A stretch of 44,184 nucleotides of DNA. Source: Gammaproteobacteria bacterium. Its GTDB lineage: Bacteria; Pseudomonadota; Gammaproteobacteria; Xanthomonadales; Rhodanobacteraceae. The translations under genes and the position numbers were made by a program. Positions 32,625 through 41,085 of the stretch are shown here, one piece after another. The stretch spans positions 1 to 44,184 of the forward strand of contig JAJPJT010000112.1 in assembly GCA_021324095.1 (NCBI GenBank), in the 5' to 3' direction. Position 1 is the first letter of the stretch; every line of letters starts with the position of its first letter. The notes beneath the pieces are model-generated. The model had not been told where the DNA came from and did not search any database. It was given only the letters and a program-made list of their open reading frames with translations.

Positions 32625-32745
32625 GCGCGATTATCACTCCCCTCTCCCGTTCACGGGAGAGGGCAAGGGGTGAGGGGCCATGCCGCGCTCAGCCCCGTTC
32701 TTTCGCTTGCGCGATTATCTCTCCCTCTCCCACCGATGGACGAGC
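32625..32745. repeat. Tandem copies of a GC/pyrimidine-rich intergenic repeat
   Basis: The 11-bp sequence GCGCGATTATC occurs at 32625-32635 and 32709-32719, both followed by a CTCCC-CTCTCCC run. In the first copy CCCTCTCCCGT (32640-32650), loop TC, ACGGGAGAGGG (32653-32663) is a perfect 11-bp hairpin; the second copy has lost its right arm. A smaller stem TCGCGC/GCGCGA is at 32616-32630. All lie between queC and the tRNA-Lys gene. Confidence 0.6.
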
Positions 32746-32815
32746 AAGCAGTGAGGGCAGCGCGGCGCATTCGGTAGCGCGACGCAGTTCAACGCAAGCC
32801 GTGCATTCTACCGTG

Positions 32816-33523
32816 TCACGCGCCGGGAACGTAGTGTGTAGGATCGGCGACTCCGGCGTCGGTGAAGCCGCGCGCGCGCAGCACGCAGGCATCACAGTGG
32901 CCACAGGCGCGGCCCTCGGCATCGGCGCGGTAACACGAAACCGTTTGCGAGAAGTCGACGCCCAGCCGCACGCCCTCCCGCACGATGTCTGCCTTCGAGA
33001 GCTCGATCAGCGGTGCGTGCACGTGCAAGACCCGGCCTTCGACGCCCGCCTTGGTTGCGAGATTGGCGAGCCGTTCGAACGCGTGCACGAAAGCGGGGCG
33101 GCAATCCGGATACCCCGAATAATCGACGGCGTTGACACCGCAGAACAGGTCATTCACGCCAAGGGTCTCGGCCCAGCCCAACCCGATCGCCAGCATGATC
33201 GTGTTGCGCGCAGGCACGTAGGTCACGGGGATCTCGGCGTCGCCGTGCGCGTCGGAATGCTCGGGCACCTGGATGTCTGCGGTCAACGCGGAACCACCGA
33301 TGCTGCGCAGATCCACCGAAACGGTTTTGTGCTCGACCGCGCCCAGCATCGCTGCGACACGCGCCGCAGCGGCGAGTTCGGAGGCGTGTCGCTGCCCGTA
33401 CGCGACCGACAGGGCGTGACAGGCAAACCCGCGCGCGCGCGCCAATGCCAGCGTCACCGCCGAATCCATGCCGCCTGAAACCAGCACGACCGCCCTGGAC
33501 GCGCCGGCAACGGCCGTCATCAT
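32816..33523 (-). CDS. queC: 7-cyano-7-deazaguanine synthase (preQ0 synthase)
   Basis: A 235-residue ATP-dependent enzyme of queuosine and archaeosine precursor synthesis, making preQ0 from CDG. The PP-loop SGGMDS is at 16-21 and the family core [19 protein letters not shown] is present. The zinc-binding cysteines cluster in [21 protein letters not shown] near the C-terminus. ATG 33523 is 10 nt after the cpoB stop, so it is part of the Tol-Pal operon. queE, which usually sits between cpoB and queC in related bacteria, is absent here. Confidence 0.95.
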   Translation of the reverse strand: MMTAVAGASRAVVLVSGGMDSAVTLALARARGFACHALSVAYGQRHASELAAAARVAAMLGAVEHKTVSVDLRSIGGSALTADIQVPEHSDAHGDAEIPVTYVPARNTIMLAIGLGWAETLGVNDLFCGVNAVDYSGYPDCRPAFVHAFERLANLATKAGVEGRVLHVHAPLIELSKADIVREGVRLGVDFSQTVSCYRADAEGRACGHCDACVLRARGFTDAGVADPTHYVPGA

Positions 33524-33533
33524 GATCCGGCAA

Positions 33534-34355
33534 TCACTTTGCGCCGGCGGATACCGGAATGTCCTGCATCCGCGCGCGCGCGCGCTTTTCCACTGGCGTG
33601 CCCGGATGTGCCTTGATCACGGCCCGCAGCGTGGCGCGCGCCGCCGCGTAATCCTTCAATCCGATCTGGCAGTCGGCGACGCGCAGCTCGGCTTCCGACG
33701 CCTTGGGGCTGTCGGGATATTTCTTCAACAGCGTCTGGAAGGCCGCCAGCGCGGGCTTGTAATTCTGCGTGACGTAATACGAACCACCCAGCCAGTAATA
33801 CGCGTTCGATACCAGCGGGCTGTCGGGATATTTGTCGATGAAGGCGCGGAACTCGCGCGCCGAATCGACGTAGTTGCCGGCTCGCAGCGACTTGAAGGCT
33901 GCGTCGTAGTCGGCCTGTATCGCCGCCTTGTCGGCCGCGGATACGGGCTTCGCGGATGACAGCGCGGAGCCGCCCGGTGCGCTGGAAGCCGCGGAAGACG
34001 ACGGGGCCGCCGAGGCGACAGGCGCGGATGCGGCCGGTCCGGGCTGCGCGTGCTCCAGCTTGCCCACCCGCGAATCCAGATCGACGTACTGGTCCTTGCT
34101 GGTCTGCTGAAGCTGCTGCAGCTCGTGCTGCAGGACTTCGATCTGGCCTTGCATGTCCTGCAATTGCTGGCGCAGGCCCTGGATCTGGTTGAACAGCACC
34201 AGACTGTTCGATGGCGACGGTGCCGCGGAAGATGCCTGCGCCACGTCCTGCGCGTATGCGACAGGCGAGCACACCCCTGCAACGATCATGGCCGCCGAGG
34301 CGGCCATGATCGTTGCAACTTTGCGCGGCACGCGGCCGCGCGTCACTGCTTCCAT
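33534..34355 (-). CDS. cpoB: Cell division coordinator CpoB (YbgF)
   Basis: A 273-residue periplasmic protein linking the Tol system to peptidoglycan synthesis. Signal peptide to about residue 36 (ending SPVAYAQ). A coiled-coil domain follows (about 50-95, [30 protein letters not shown]) for trimerisation, then an Ala/Ser/Pro linker (104-140). Three TPR repeats make up the C-terminus ([64 protein letters not shown], and a third). ATG 34355 is preferred; a GTG at 34370 overlaps the pal stop. A perfect 40-bp palindrome lies in the signal-peptide codons. Confidence 0.92.
   Translation of the reverse strand: MEAVTRGRVPRKVATIMAASAAMIVAGVCSPVAYAQDVAQASSAAPSPSNSLVLFNQIQGLRQQLQDMQGQIEVLQHELQQLQQTSKDQYVDLDSRVGKLEHAQPGPAASAPVASAAPSSSAASSAPGGSALSSAKPVSAADKAAIQADYDAAFKSLRAGNYVDSAREFRAFIDKYPDSPLVSNAYYWLGGSYYVTQNYKPALAAFQTLLKKYPDSPKASEAELRVADCQIGLKDYAAARATLRAVIKAHPGTPVEKRARARMQDIPVSAGAK
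34278..34317. repeat. Perfect 19-bp inverted repeat inside the cpoB signal-peptide codons
   Basis: TGCAACGATCATGGCCGCC (34278-34296), loop GA, and GGCGGCCATGATCGTTGCA (34299-34317) are exact complements. In the cpoB mRNA this would form a very stable hairpin starting about 38 nt after the start codon. It encodes the symmetrical peptide [13 protein letters not shown] of the signal sequence. Confidence 0.9.
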
Positions 34356-34366
34356 CGACACCACGA

Positions 34367-34876
34367 TCACTCGGTGGTGTACACGATGTTGTCGCGCCGG
34401 TTCAGATGCCAGCAGCTCTCGTTGTGCTCACGACAGACCGGGCGGGTCTTGCCATAGCTGACCACCTTGATCTGGTCGGACGAGGCACCCTGGGCTTCCA
34501 GTGCGCTGGCCAGTGCGTTGCCGCGGCGTTCGCCGAGGCCGAGGTTGTACTCCTCGCTGCCGCGCTCGTCGGTGTTGCCTTCAATGGTCATGCGCGCCAT
34601 CGGGCGGTCACGGAGGTATTTCGCGTGGCAGGCCACGATGTCGTCGAACTGCGGCTTGATGTCGCTCTTGTCGAAATCGAAGTAGATCACGCGGGTGCGC
34701 AGGCATGCGTTGGTCTGCAAGTCCGCCGGGGTGAAGGCGCCCTCGGTCGTGGCAGGCGCGCTGGTGGTCGGTGGAGCCTCAGGCGGTGGCGCGGGTTTGA
34801 CCTCCTGCTTCTTGGCACAGGCCGCGGCGGCGAGACAGAACAGTGCAATCACCGAAACGCGAACGGTTGCGTTCAT
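34367..34876 (-). CDS. pal: Peptidoglycan-associated lipoprotein Pal
   Basis: A 169-residue outer-membrane lipoprotein that binds peptidoglycan. The lipobox is AAAC with lipid Cys20. The OmpA-like domain (about 60-169) includes VIYFDFDKSDIKPQF, MTIEGNTDERGSEEYNLGLGERRGNAL and NRRDNIVYTTE. The peptidoglycan-contact residues are conserved. Four further cysteines, C58, C83, C148 and C155, are unusual for Pal. The ATG at 34876 follows AAAGGATGG; the longer frame to 34924 is rejected. The stop overlaps a possible GTG start of cpoB. Confidence 0.94.
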   Translation of the reverse strand: MNATVRVSVIALFCLAAAACAKKQEVKPAPPPEAPPTTSAPATTEGAFTPADLQTNACLRTRVIYFDFDKSDIKPQFDDIVACHAKYLRDRPMARMTIEGNTDERGSEEYNLGLGERRGNALASALEAQGASSDQIKVVSYGKTRPVCREHNESCWHLNRRDNIVYTTE

Positions 34877-34961
34877 GGCGAATCCATCCTTTTTCCTAAC
34901 GAGTGGGTGAGTGGGTAGGTACAACAGAATCTAGTGGAGCACCTTGCCGATCAAGACGGCG

Positions 34962-36275
34962 TCAAGGATTGCGATACGGCCCCCAAGCCGGCGAACGGAC
35001 ATCGCCGCCGGCCAGCGCCAACTGCTGGCGCACTCGACCGTCGGCAGACACCGAATAAAGCACGTCATGCGCACCACCGTCGGCGGTATAGAGGAGCATG
35101 CTGGCGTTGGGCGCCCAACTGGGGGCAAAGTCGAGGTTCCCCGGAGAAATGAAGGTTTCCTGTCCACCAAGGGAGCGGTCCATCACCGCAATACGATACA
35201 CGTTTCCATTACCTTCCACCATCGCGATCTTCTTGCCGTCGTAGCTGATCGAGCAGTTGCCGTTCCACTGACCCTGGAAGGTCAACCGTTGCGGTGCCCC
35301 GCCGGTCGTGGGAATTTCATACAACTGCGGCTTGCCGGAGCGGTCGGAGGTGAAAACGATGTCTTTGCTGTCCGGCATCCAGCGTGGTTCGGTGTTGATC
35401 GAGAGATTGTTGGTGACTTGGGTCAACGCGCCCGTCGCGAGATCGATCACGTAGATTTCGGGATTGCGGCGGAACGACAGGCTCACCGCCAGCTTCTTGC
35501 CGTCCGGAGAAAAAACCGGTGCGCCATTGATGCCGGGCCGTGCCGAGATCAGCCGCCGCGCGCCGGTGGCGACGTTCTGGATGTAGATGGCGGAATCGCC
35601 GCTTTCGAACGACACGTAGGCGATTTCCTGGCCGTCCGGCGACCAATCCGGCGACAACAGGGGTTCGTGCGAACGCACCACGGTCTGAGGGTTGTAGCCA
35701 TCGGAATCGGCGACCACCAGCGAGTATTGCGTGCTGTTGCCGGTGCCCGTCATCGTGATGTAGGCGATGCGCGTATCGAATGCGCCGCGCACACCGATGA
35801 TCTTCTGGTAAACCTGATCGGCAATCTGGTGCGCCACGCGGCGCAAATCACTGCCCTGCATTGCCACCGAATTCTGCAGCAGCATTTGCTGCTTGTTGAC
35901 ATCCCACAACTGGAAATCGGCCTTCAGCACGCCACCGGAATACGACGTGGTGCCGACCACGATGTAATCCTGCTTCAACTGTTTCCAGGTCGCGAACTGG
36001 ATCTGCGAACCCGTTGTCGGCGACTGCACGATCTCGCTGGTCGGAAGGCTGCGGAACTGGCCGCAGCGGTTGAGATCCATGCTGACGATCGCGGCGACGT
36101 CCACGGGCGAGGCCGGCCCCGATCCCTGTTGTCCGAATGGCACCACGGTGATGGGGATGGCCGACGGCACGCCGTTGACGATCTGGACGGTCAGGCCTTG
36201 CGCCCCGGCCTGCGTCGCAATCAACGCCGTGATCAGCGTCAGGGCCAAGGCAAGCAGGAGTTTTGGAGTTCTCAT
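34962..36275 (-). CDS. tolB: Tol-Pal system protein TolB
   Basis: A 437-residue periplasmic beta-propeller that links Pal to TolA and the inner-membrane TolQRA complex. A signal peptide (about 1-25) precedes an N-terminal domain (about 27-150, LTVQIVNGVPSAIPITVVPFG). The beta-propeller then carries repeated blades with SPDWSPDGQEIAYVSFE, APVFSPDGKKLAVSL and EPRWMPDSKDIVFTSDRSG. AAGGAA lies before the ATG at 36275. It is 12 bp after tolA. Confidence 0.95.
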   Translation of the reverse strand: MRTPKLLLALALTLITALIATQAGAQGLTVQIVNGVPSAIPITVVPFGQQGSGPASPVDVAAIVSMDLNRCGQFRSLPTSEIVQSPTTGSQIQFATWKQLKQDYIVVGTTSYSGGVLKADFQLWDVNKQQMLLQNSVAMQGSDLRRVAHQIADQVYQKIIGVRGAFDTRIAYITMTGTGNSTQYSLVVADSDGYNPQTVVRSHEPLLSPDWSPDGQEIAYVSFESGDSAIYIQNVATGARRLISARPGINGAPVFSPDGKKLAVSLSFRRNPEIYVIDLATGALTQVTNNLSINTEPRWMPDSKDIVFTSDRSGKPQLYEIPTTGGAPQRLTFQGQWNGNCSISYDGKKIAMVEGNGNVYRIAVMDRSLGGQETFISPGNLDFAPSWAPNASMLLYTADGGAHDVLYSVSADGRVRQQLALAGGDVRSPAWGPYRNP

Positions 36276-36287
36276 GTAGAAGATTCC

Positions 36288-37200
36288 TTACTGAGACGAA
36301 GTGACCTTGAAGTTGAACGTGATATCCCGCCGGAACTGCTTTTCGAACCCCTTGTACGGCAACGGCGAAGCGCGGTAGATGGCGTTCTCCACGGAACGTT
36401 TGCCCGCCTCGCTGAAGGGGCAACTGGGCAATACTTTTGCAGAAATCACCTGACCGCCCGGTATCTGGACGATGTCGACGGGGCAGTCAACGCCGGCCGG
36501 GATATTCTCGGGTCGCAGCCAGTTCTGGGTGATCGCGTTCTGCAACGCGGCGATGTAGGCATCGTTGCTGGTGCCTGCCTGCCCGGTCATGGCCTGCTTG
36601 GCCACCGGCACGTTCTCGGCGTTCTGGTTTTCATTGGCCTTGCTCAGATCCGCAAGTTGCTCGGCCTTTTGCTGCTCGAGATTGATCCGGCGTTGCTGTG
36701 CCTCGCTCTCGGCCTTGACTTTGGCGAGTTCCCTCAGGATGCGCTCCGCTTCCTTTTGCCTGGTCAGCTCGGCCATGCGCTGCTTCTGCTCTTCTTCCTG
36801 CGCCTGCTTCTGCTGTTCCGCCTTCTGCTCGGCGATCTGCGCGATCTTTTCCTGGTCCTTCAATTGAGGTTGCGGTACAGGCGTCGGCAGCACCCGCACC
36901 GGGGCCGGCGGCGGCGGCTTCGGCTTGGGTTCCGCTTTCTGCGGGTGCGGCGGCGATGCCCTCTGCGCGCGCTTCGCCGTCGGCGGAGGCGGCGCGCCAA
37001 CGGGTCCCACCAGCGTAGCTTCGATCACCGGACCTTCCAGGCGCACCATGCGCGTGCAGGTCACCGGCCGCATCGCCTCGGGCAGGCGCAGCGCGTCGGC
37101 CACGCTTTCCCAATTCGTGCAATTGAGCATCGCCAGTGCCAGGAAGCCGACGATCCCCAAGTGCAGCAACGCGGAATAGACGACCGCGCGCGGAGTGGCT

Positions 37201-37214
<14 letters not shown>
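36288..37214 (-). CDS. tolA: Tol-Pal system protein TolA
   Basis: A 308-residue inner-membrane protein that spans the periplasm to TolB and Pal. The N-terminal helix is at about 12-30 (VVYSALLHLGIVGFLALAML). A long Pro-rich then Glu/Lys/Gln-rich helical region (about 75-205, LKDQEKIAQIAEQKAEQQKQAQEEEQKQ..) leads to the C-terminal TolA domain (about 215-308, NDAYIAALQNAITQNWLRPENIPAGVDCPVDIVQIPGG..), with a Cys pair (CPVDI and SCPFSEAG) likely forming the disulfide. The start overlaps the tolR end by 14 nt. Confidence 0.92.
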
Positions 37215-37662
<448 letters not shown>

Positions 37663-37670
37663 GATGCTCC

Positions 37671-38396
37671 TCAGCGCGCACGCGCTTCCGCACGGCCGGG
37701 CGCGGGCGCCACCGGTTGCTCGGCGTGCATCTGCCGCTGCAGCACGGACGAGAACTCTTCCTGGAACGTTTCGTAGCGCAGGGTGATCCGCTCCAGCCGC
37801 GTCGAATAGCGGTTGTACGCCCACACCGCCGGGATCGCGGCGAACAAGCCCATCGCGGTCGCCACCAAGGCCTCGGAGATGCCGGGTGCGACCGTCGCGA
37901 TTGTCGCCTGTTTCAAGGTGCCCAGTCCCTGGAACGCCACCATGATGCCCCACACGGTGCCGAACAATCCGACATAAGTGCTGATGGATCCGACATTGGC
38001 GAGGTACTCGATGTTGTGTTCCAGCTTTTCGACCTCGCGCGTGCCCACCACACGCATCGCGCGTTCGGACGCTTCGAGCACGGCGCGCCGGTCCTCGCCG
38101 CTGCCGCGCTGGCGCTGGCGCACGAATTCGCGGAACCCCGATTCGAACACGGCCGCGAGGCCGCCTGCGTCGGCGCCGCGGTTGCTGACCTCCCGAAACA
38201 GCGCGGCCAGGTCCACGCCCGACCAGAAGCGCTCCTCGAAATCGTCTGCGTCGCGGGTGGACGCGTCCAGCATCGCCTTCTTGCGGAAGATGATCACCCA
38301 CGAGGTGAAGGAAAAAATCACCAGGATCAGCAACACCAGTTTCACCGGGAGGCTGGCGTGGACGACCAGGTCGAGGATGTTGATGGAACCATTCAT
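37671..38396 (-). CDS. tolQ: Tol-Pal system protein TolQ
   Basis: A 241-residue inner-membrane motor subunit of the ExbB/TolQ family that, with TolR, uses the proton gradient to energise TolA. Three membrane helices: about 17-35 (VKLVLLILVIFSFTSWVIIF), and the pair around SISTYVGLFGTVWGIMVAFQGLG (about 138-160) and ISEALVATAMGLFAAIPAVWAYN (about 173-195). The conserved GLFGTVWGIM motif is present. The ATG overlaps the ybgC stop (ATGA). The long cytoplasmic loop is about 36-137. Confidence 0.96.
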   Translation of the reverse strand: MNGSINILDLVVHASLPVKLVLLILVIFSFTSWVIIFRKKAMLDASTRDADDFEERFWSGVDLAALFREVSNRGADAGGLAAVFESGFREFVRQRQRGSGEDRRAVLEASERAMRVVGTREVEKLEHNIEYLANVGSISTYVGLFGTVWGIMVAFQGLGTLKQATIATVAPGISEALVATAMGLFAAIPAVWAYNRYSTRLERITLRYETFQEEFSSVLQRQMHAEQPVAPAPGRAEARAR

Positions 38397-38833
38397 GTAA
38401 GGCGATTTCCTTGGATCAAGGCCGAGAATTCAACAGGAATCCGGCACGGGACGAAAGTTTGCGCGTCGACGCAGGCGACCTTCACGTTCGCGCGCACCAG
38501 CGTAACGGCATCCGGCACGCGCAGCACGCGTTGTGCGAGATCGAGACTGGCTGCACGCGAACGCCCAACCTGCACCGTGACGTCGAGTTCATCGTCGAGC
38601 CGCGCCGGCTTGTCATAGGCGATGCTCAATTCGCGCACCACGAACACGATCCCGTACCGGCGGCGCAAGGCATCCTGCCCCATGGCAACCGCGCGTATCC
38701 ATTCGGTGCGCGCACGCTCGAGAAAACGCAGATAACCCGCGTGGTACACCACCCCGCCCGCATCGGTATCTTCCCAATAGACCCTTGTCCGCCAACTGAA
38801 TGCCGGTTGACCGTGGTCGGCCGTCTCGACCAT
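38393..38833 (-). CDS. ybgC: Acyl-CoA thioesterase YbgC (hotdog fold)
   Basis: A 146-residue hotdog-fold thioesterase of the Tol-Pal operon. The catalytic motif is YWEDTDAGGVVYHAGYLRFLERARTEW (about 19-45, Asp24 the likely acid). It hydrolyses short acyl-CoA or acyl-ACP thioesters in characterised members, and it interacts with lipid metabolism in E. coli. ATG 38833 is directly after the ruvB stop (adjacent bases), and its stop overlaps tolQ. The operon position is a standard one. Confidence 0.93.
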   Translation of the reverse strand: MVETADHGQPAFSWRTRVYWEDTDAGGVVYHAGYLRFLERARTEWIRAVAMGQDALRRRYGIVFVVRELSIAYDKPARLDDELDVTVQVGRSRAASLDLAQRVLRVPDAVTLVRANVKVACVDAQTFVPCRIPVEFSALIQGNRLT

Positions 38834-39868
38834 CTAGGACCTCGCGTCGTCGAACAGGTTCGGCTCGGCGTGCGTGGGTTTCAGGCCGAAATGCCGCCAG
38901 GCCTTCGGGGTAGCGATGCGGCCGCGGGCCGTGCGCGCCATCAGGCCCTGCTGGATCAGGAAGGGCTCCAGCACGTCCTCGATCGTGTCGCGATCTTCGG
39001 CGAGGGCCGCTGCGAGCGATTCGACGCCCACCGGGCCGCCATCGAACTGCTCCAGGATCAGGCGCAGCAACCGTCGGTCGAGCTCGTCATAGCCGCCGAC
39101 GTCGACCTTCAGCATGTCCAGCGCGGCCGACGCGGCTGCCCGCGTGACCCGGCCTCCGGCGCGGACTTCGGCGTAATCGCGCACGCGCCGCAACAGCCGG
39201 TTGGCGATGCGGGGCGTACCGCGCGCGCGCCGCGCTATTTCGGCAGCACCGTCGGCATCGCAGGCGATGTCGAGGATGCGCGCCGAACGCGTGACGATCG
39301 CCGCCAGTTCGTCGGGCGTGTAGAACTCCAGCCGGTGCACGATCCCGAAGCGGTCGCGCAACGGGCTGGTCAGCATCCCTGCACGGGTGGTCGCTCCCAC
39401 GAGCGTGAATGGCGGCAGGTCCAGCTTGATCGAACGCGCGGCCGGACCCTCGCCCAGCATGATGTCGATCTGGAAATCCTCGAGCGCCGGATACAGCACT
39501 TCCTCGACCACCGGCGACAGGCGATGGATCTCGTCGATGAAAAGCACGTCGCGCGGCTGCAGGTTGGTGAGCAGCGCGGCGAGGTCGCCCGCGCGCTCGA
39601 GTACCGGCCCCGAGGTGGTGCGCAGGTTCACGCCCAGCTCGTTGGCGATAACGTGCGAAATCGTGGTCTTGCCGAGTCCGGGCGGTCCGAACACCAGCAC
39701 GTGATCCAGCGCATCGCCGCGCCGTTTCGCGGCCTGGATCGACAGCGCCAGCTGCTCGCGCATCGCCGACTGCCCTACATACTCGGCCAGCGTACGCGGA
39801 CGCACGCTCGCCTCCAACACCCGCTCGGCGGGCGCTTCGGTCGTGTCGACGATGCGCGATTCATCCAT
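38834..39868 (-). CDS. ruvB: Holliday junction branch-migration ATPase RuvB
   Basis: A 344-residue AAA+ ATPase that with RuvA moves Holliday junctions. Walker A is GPPGLGKTT (about 62-70) and Walker B is LFIDEIHRL. The sensor and arginine-finger region ([18 protein letters not shown]) and the C-terminal winged helix (about 265-335, [60 protein letters not shown]) are complete. ATG 39868 gives the usual N-terminus (MDESRIVDT..); the longer frame at 39943 is rejected. ruvB starts the operon here; ruvAC are not in view. Confidence 0.96.
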   Translation of the reverse strand: MDESRIVDTTEAPAERVLEASVRPRTLAEYVGQSAMREQLALSIQAAKRRGDALDHVLVFGPPGLGKTTISHVIANELGVNLRTTSGPVLERAGDLAALLTNLQPRDVLFIDEIHRLSPVVEEVLYPALEDFQIDIMLGEGPAARSIKLDLPPFTLVGATTRAGMLTSPLRDRFGIVHRLEFYTPDELAAIVTRSARILDIACDADGAAEIARRARGTPRIANRLLRRVRDYAEVRAGGRVTRAAASAALDMLKVDVGGYDELDRRLLRLILEQFDGGPVGVESLAAALAEDRDTIEDVLEPFLIQQGLMARTARGRIATPKAWRHFGLKPTHAEPNLFDDARS

Positions 39869-39935
39869 CGCGCGATTATGGCAGAGCACCCGATGGCGGA
39901 TGCGACCTTTTGCGCTGCTGGAGCATCTTAGGATC

Positions 39936-40523
39936 GTGGACAAGCCAACGAGCTTCCAGCAAACCGTGGATCCGGCATTGATAAGCCGCCTGCAGCGCGG
40001 CGATCTCGACGCCTTCGAAGCGATCTATCGTCAGTTCGAACGCGCCGCATGGACGCTGGCATTGCGCCTGACCGGACGCACCGATGTTGCCCAGGAAGTA
40101 TTGCAGGACGCGATGCTGAAAGGTTTCGAGCGCGCCCGCCAGTACCGCGGCGATGCGCCGTTCGCGGCATGGTTGCGCAAGCTGGTGGTGAACGAGGCAT
40201 TGATGCAACTGCGCCACGATCGGCTGCACGTGATCGAGGTGCTGGACGACACGCAGGCGGACGCCAATGCGCCCCTGCCGTGGATGCTGGTCGATGCGGC
40301 GACGCTCGATCGCGCACTCAACCGGCTCCCCGACGCCGCACGCGCGGTGCTCTGGCTATACCACGTCGAAGGCTACACCCATATCGAAATCGCCCAGCAG
40401 TTCGGACGTTCGGTGAGTTTTTCCAAATCGCAGCTCGCACGCGCGACGAAGCGGCTGCGCGAACTGCTCCAACCGACAGCGGAGGACACGCCATGCACGA
40501 TCGGCTCGACTACCACCGCATGA
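39936..40523 (+). CDS. ECF-type RNA polymerase sigma factor
   Basis: A sigma-70 family protein of about 195 residues with the two-domain ECF layout. Region 2 covers [58 protein letters not shown] (about 15-75) and the [11 protein letters not shown] block. Region 4 covers [55 protein letters not shown] (about 128-182), the helix-turn-helix being [21 protein letters not shown]. The start is uncertain: GTG 39936 is used, preceded by AGGA. The gene overlaps the next by 31 nt, and it is divergent from ruvB, sharing a short 67-bp gap. Confidence 0.85.
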   Translation: MDKPTSFQQTVDPALISRLQRGDLDAFEAIYRQFERAAWTLALRLTGRTDVAQEVLQDAMLKGFERARQYRGDAPFAAWLRKLVVNEALMQLRHDRLHVIEVLDDTQADANAPLPWMLVDAATLDRALNRLPDAARAVLWLYHVEGYTHIEIAQQFGRSVSFSKSQLARATKRLRELLQPTAEDTPCTIGSTTTA

Positions 40524-41071
40524 ACGACGACACGGCGCTTGCCGAAGCCTTGCGCGCGCTGCCGTCCTGCGCGCCCGAGCGGGACGCGTGGCCGGAACTC
40601 GCCGCACGCATCCGGCGCCGGCACGTCGTGCGTCGTACCGCCTGGTTCACCTTGCCCGCTGTGTTCGCCGCCGGCATCGCACTGGCGCTCGCGTGGCCGC
40701 ACCTGCGTCTATCCGCACCCTTGCCGGCGCCCGCGGGCGTTGCGGCGCGCCCCGCCATGCACGCAGCCACACCAGCCTTACCGGATCTTGCCGCGCTGCG
40801 AGTGAGTTCGCAGCAATGGCAGGCGTGGGTGCAAAAGCTCGACCGCGATGGCGCACCGCTGAATGGTCCGCAGCTTGCGCGGGCCGTGAGCCTGCAGGAC
40901 CAGATCGGGCTCGTCGACCTGCAACTCAGCGCCGCCCGCAACCCCGCGACTGCCGCCGATCTCTGGCAACAGCGGATCACATTGCTGCAGCAGCTTGGAC
41001 TGCTGCACCTGCAACCGTACACAGTTGCCGAACAGGCGCCTACATCCGGGACGCGCGTCATTCCCATGTGA
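40493..41071 (+). CDS. Membrane protein, probable anti-sigma factor
   Basis: A 192-residue protein that begins within the sigma-factor gene (31-nt overlap) after a good GGAGGA site. The N-terminal cytoplasmic part (about 1-50, LAEALRALPSCAPERDAWPELAARIRRRHVVRRT) is followed by a single membrane helix (about 51-70, WFTLPAVFAAGIALALAWPH) and a periplasmic part with several Leu/Gln-rich helices (WQAWVQKLDRDGAPLNGPQLARAVSLQDQIGLVDLQLSAARNP..). This is a membrane-anchored anti-sigma layout, and the coupling to the sigma gene supports that role. No zinc-binding HxxxCxxC motif is seen, so it is not a ZAS-type factor. Confidence 0.7.
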   Translation: MHDRLDYHRMNDDTALAEALRALPSCAPERDAWPELAARIRRRHVVRRTAWFTLPAVFAAGIALALAWPHLRLSAPLPAPAGVAARPAMHAATPALPDLAALRVSSQQWQAWVQKLDRDGAPLNGPQLARAVSLQDQIGLVDLQLSAARNPATAADLWQQRITLLQQLGLLHLQPYTVAEQAPTSGTRVIPM

Positions 41072-41085
41072 ACGAGAGAACCGTC

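Noticed and set aside
38411..39931. 506-residue plus-strand frame opposite ybgC and ruvB
   Set aside because: Both minus-strand genes are complete and conserved; the frame is a codon-bias shadow.
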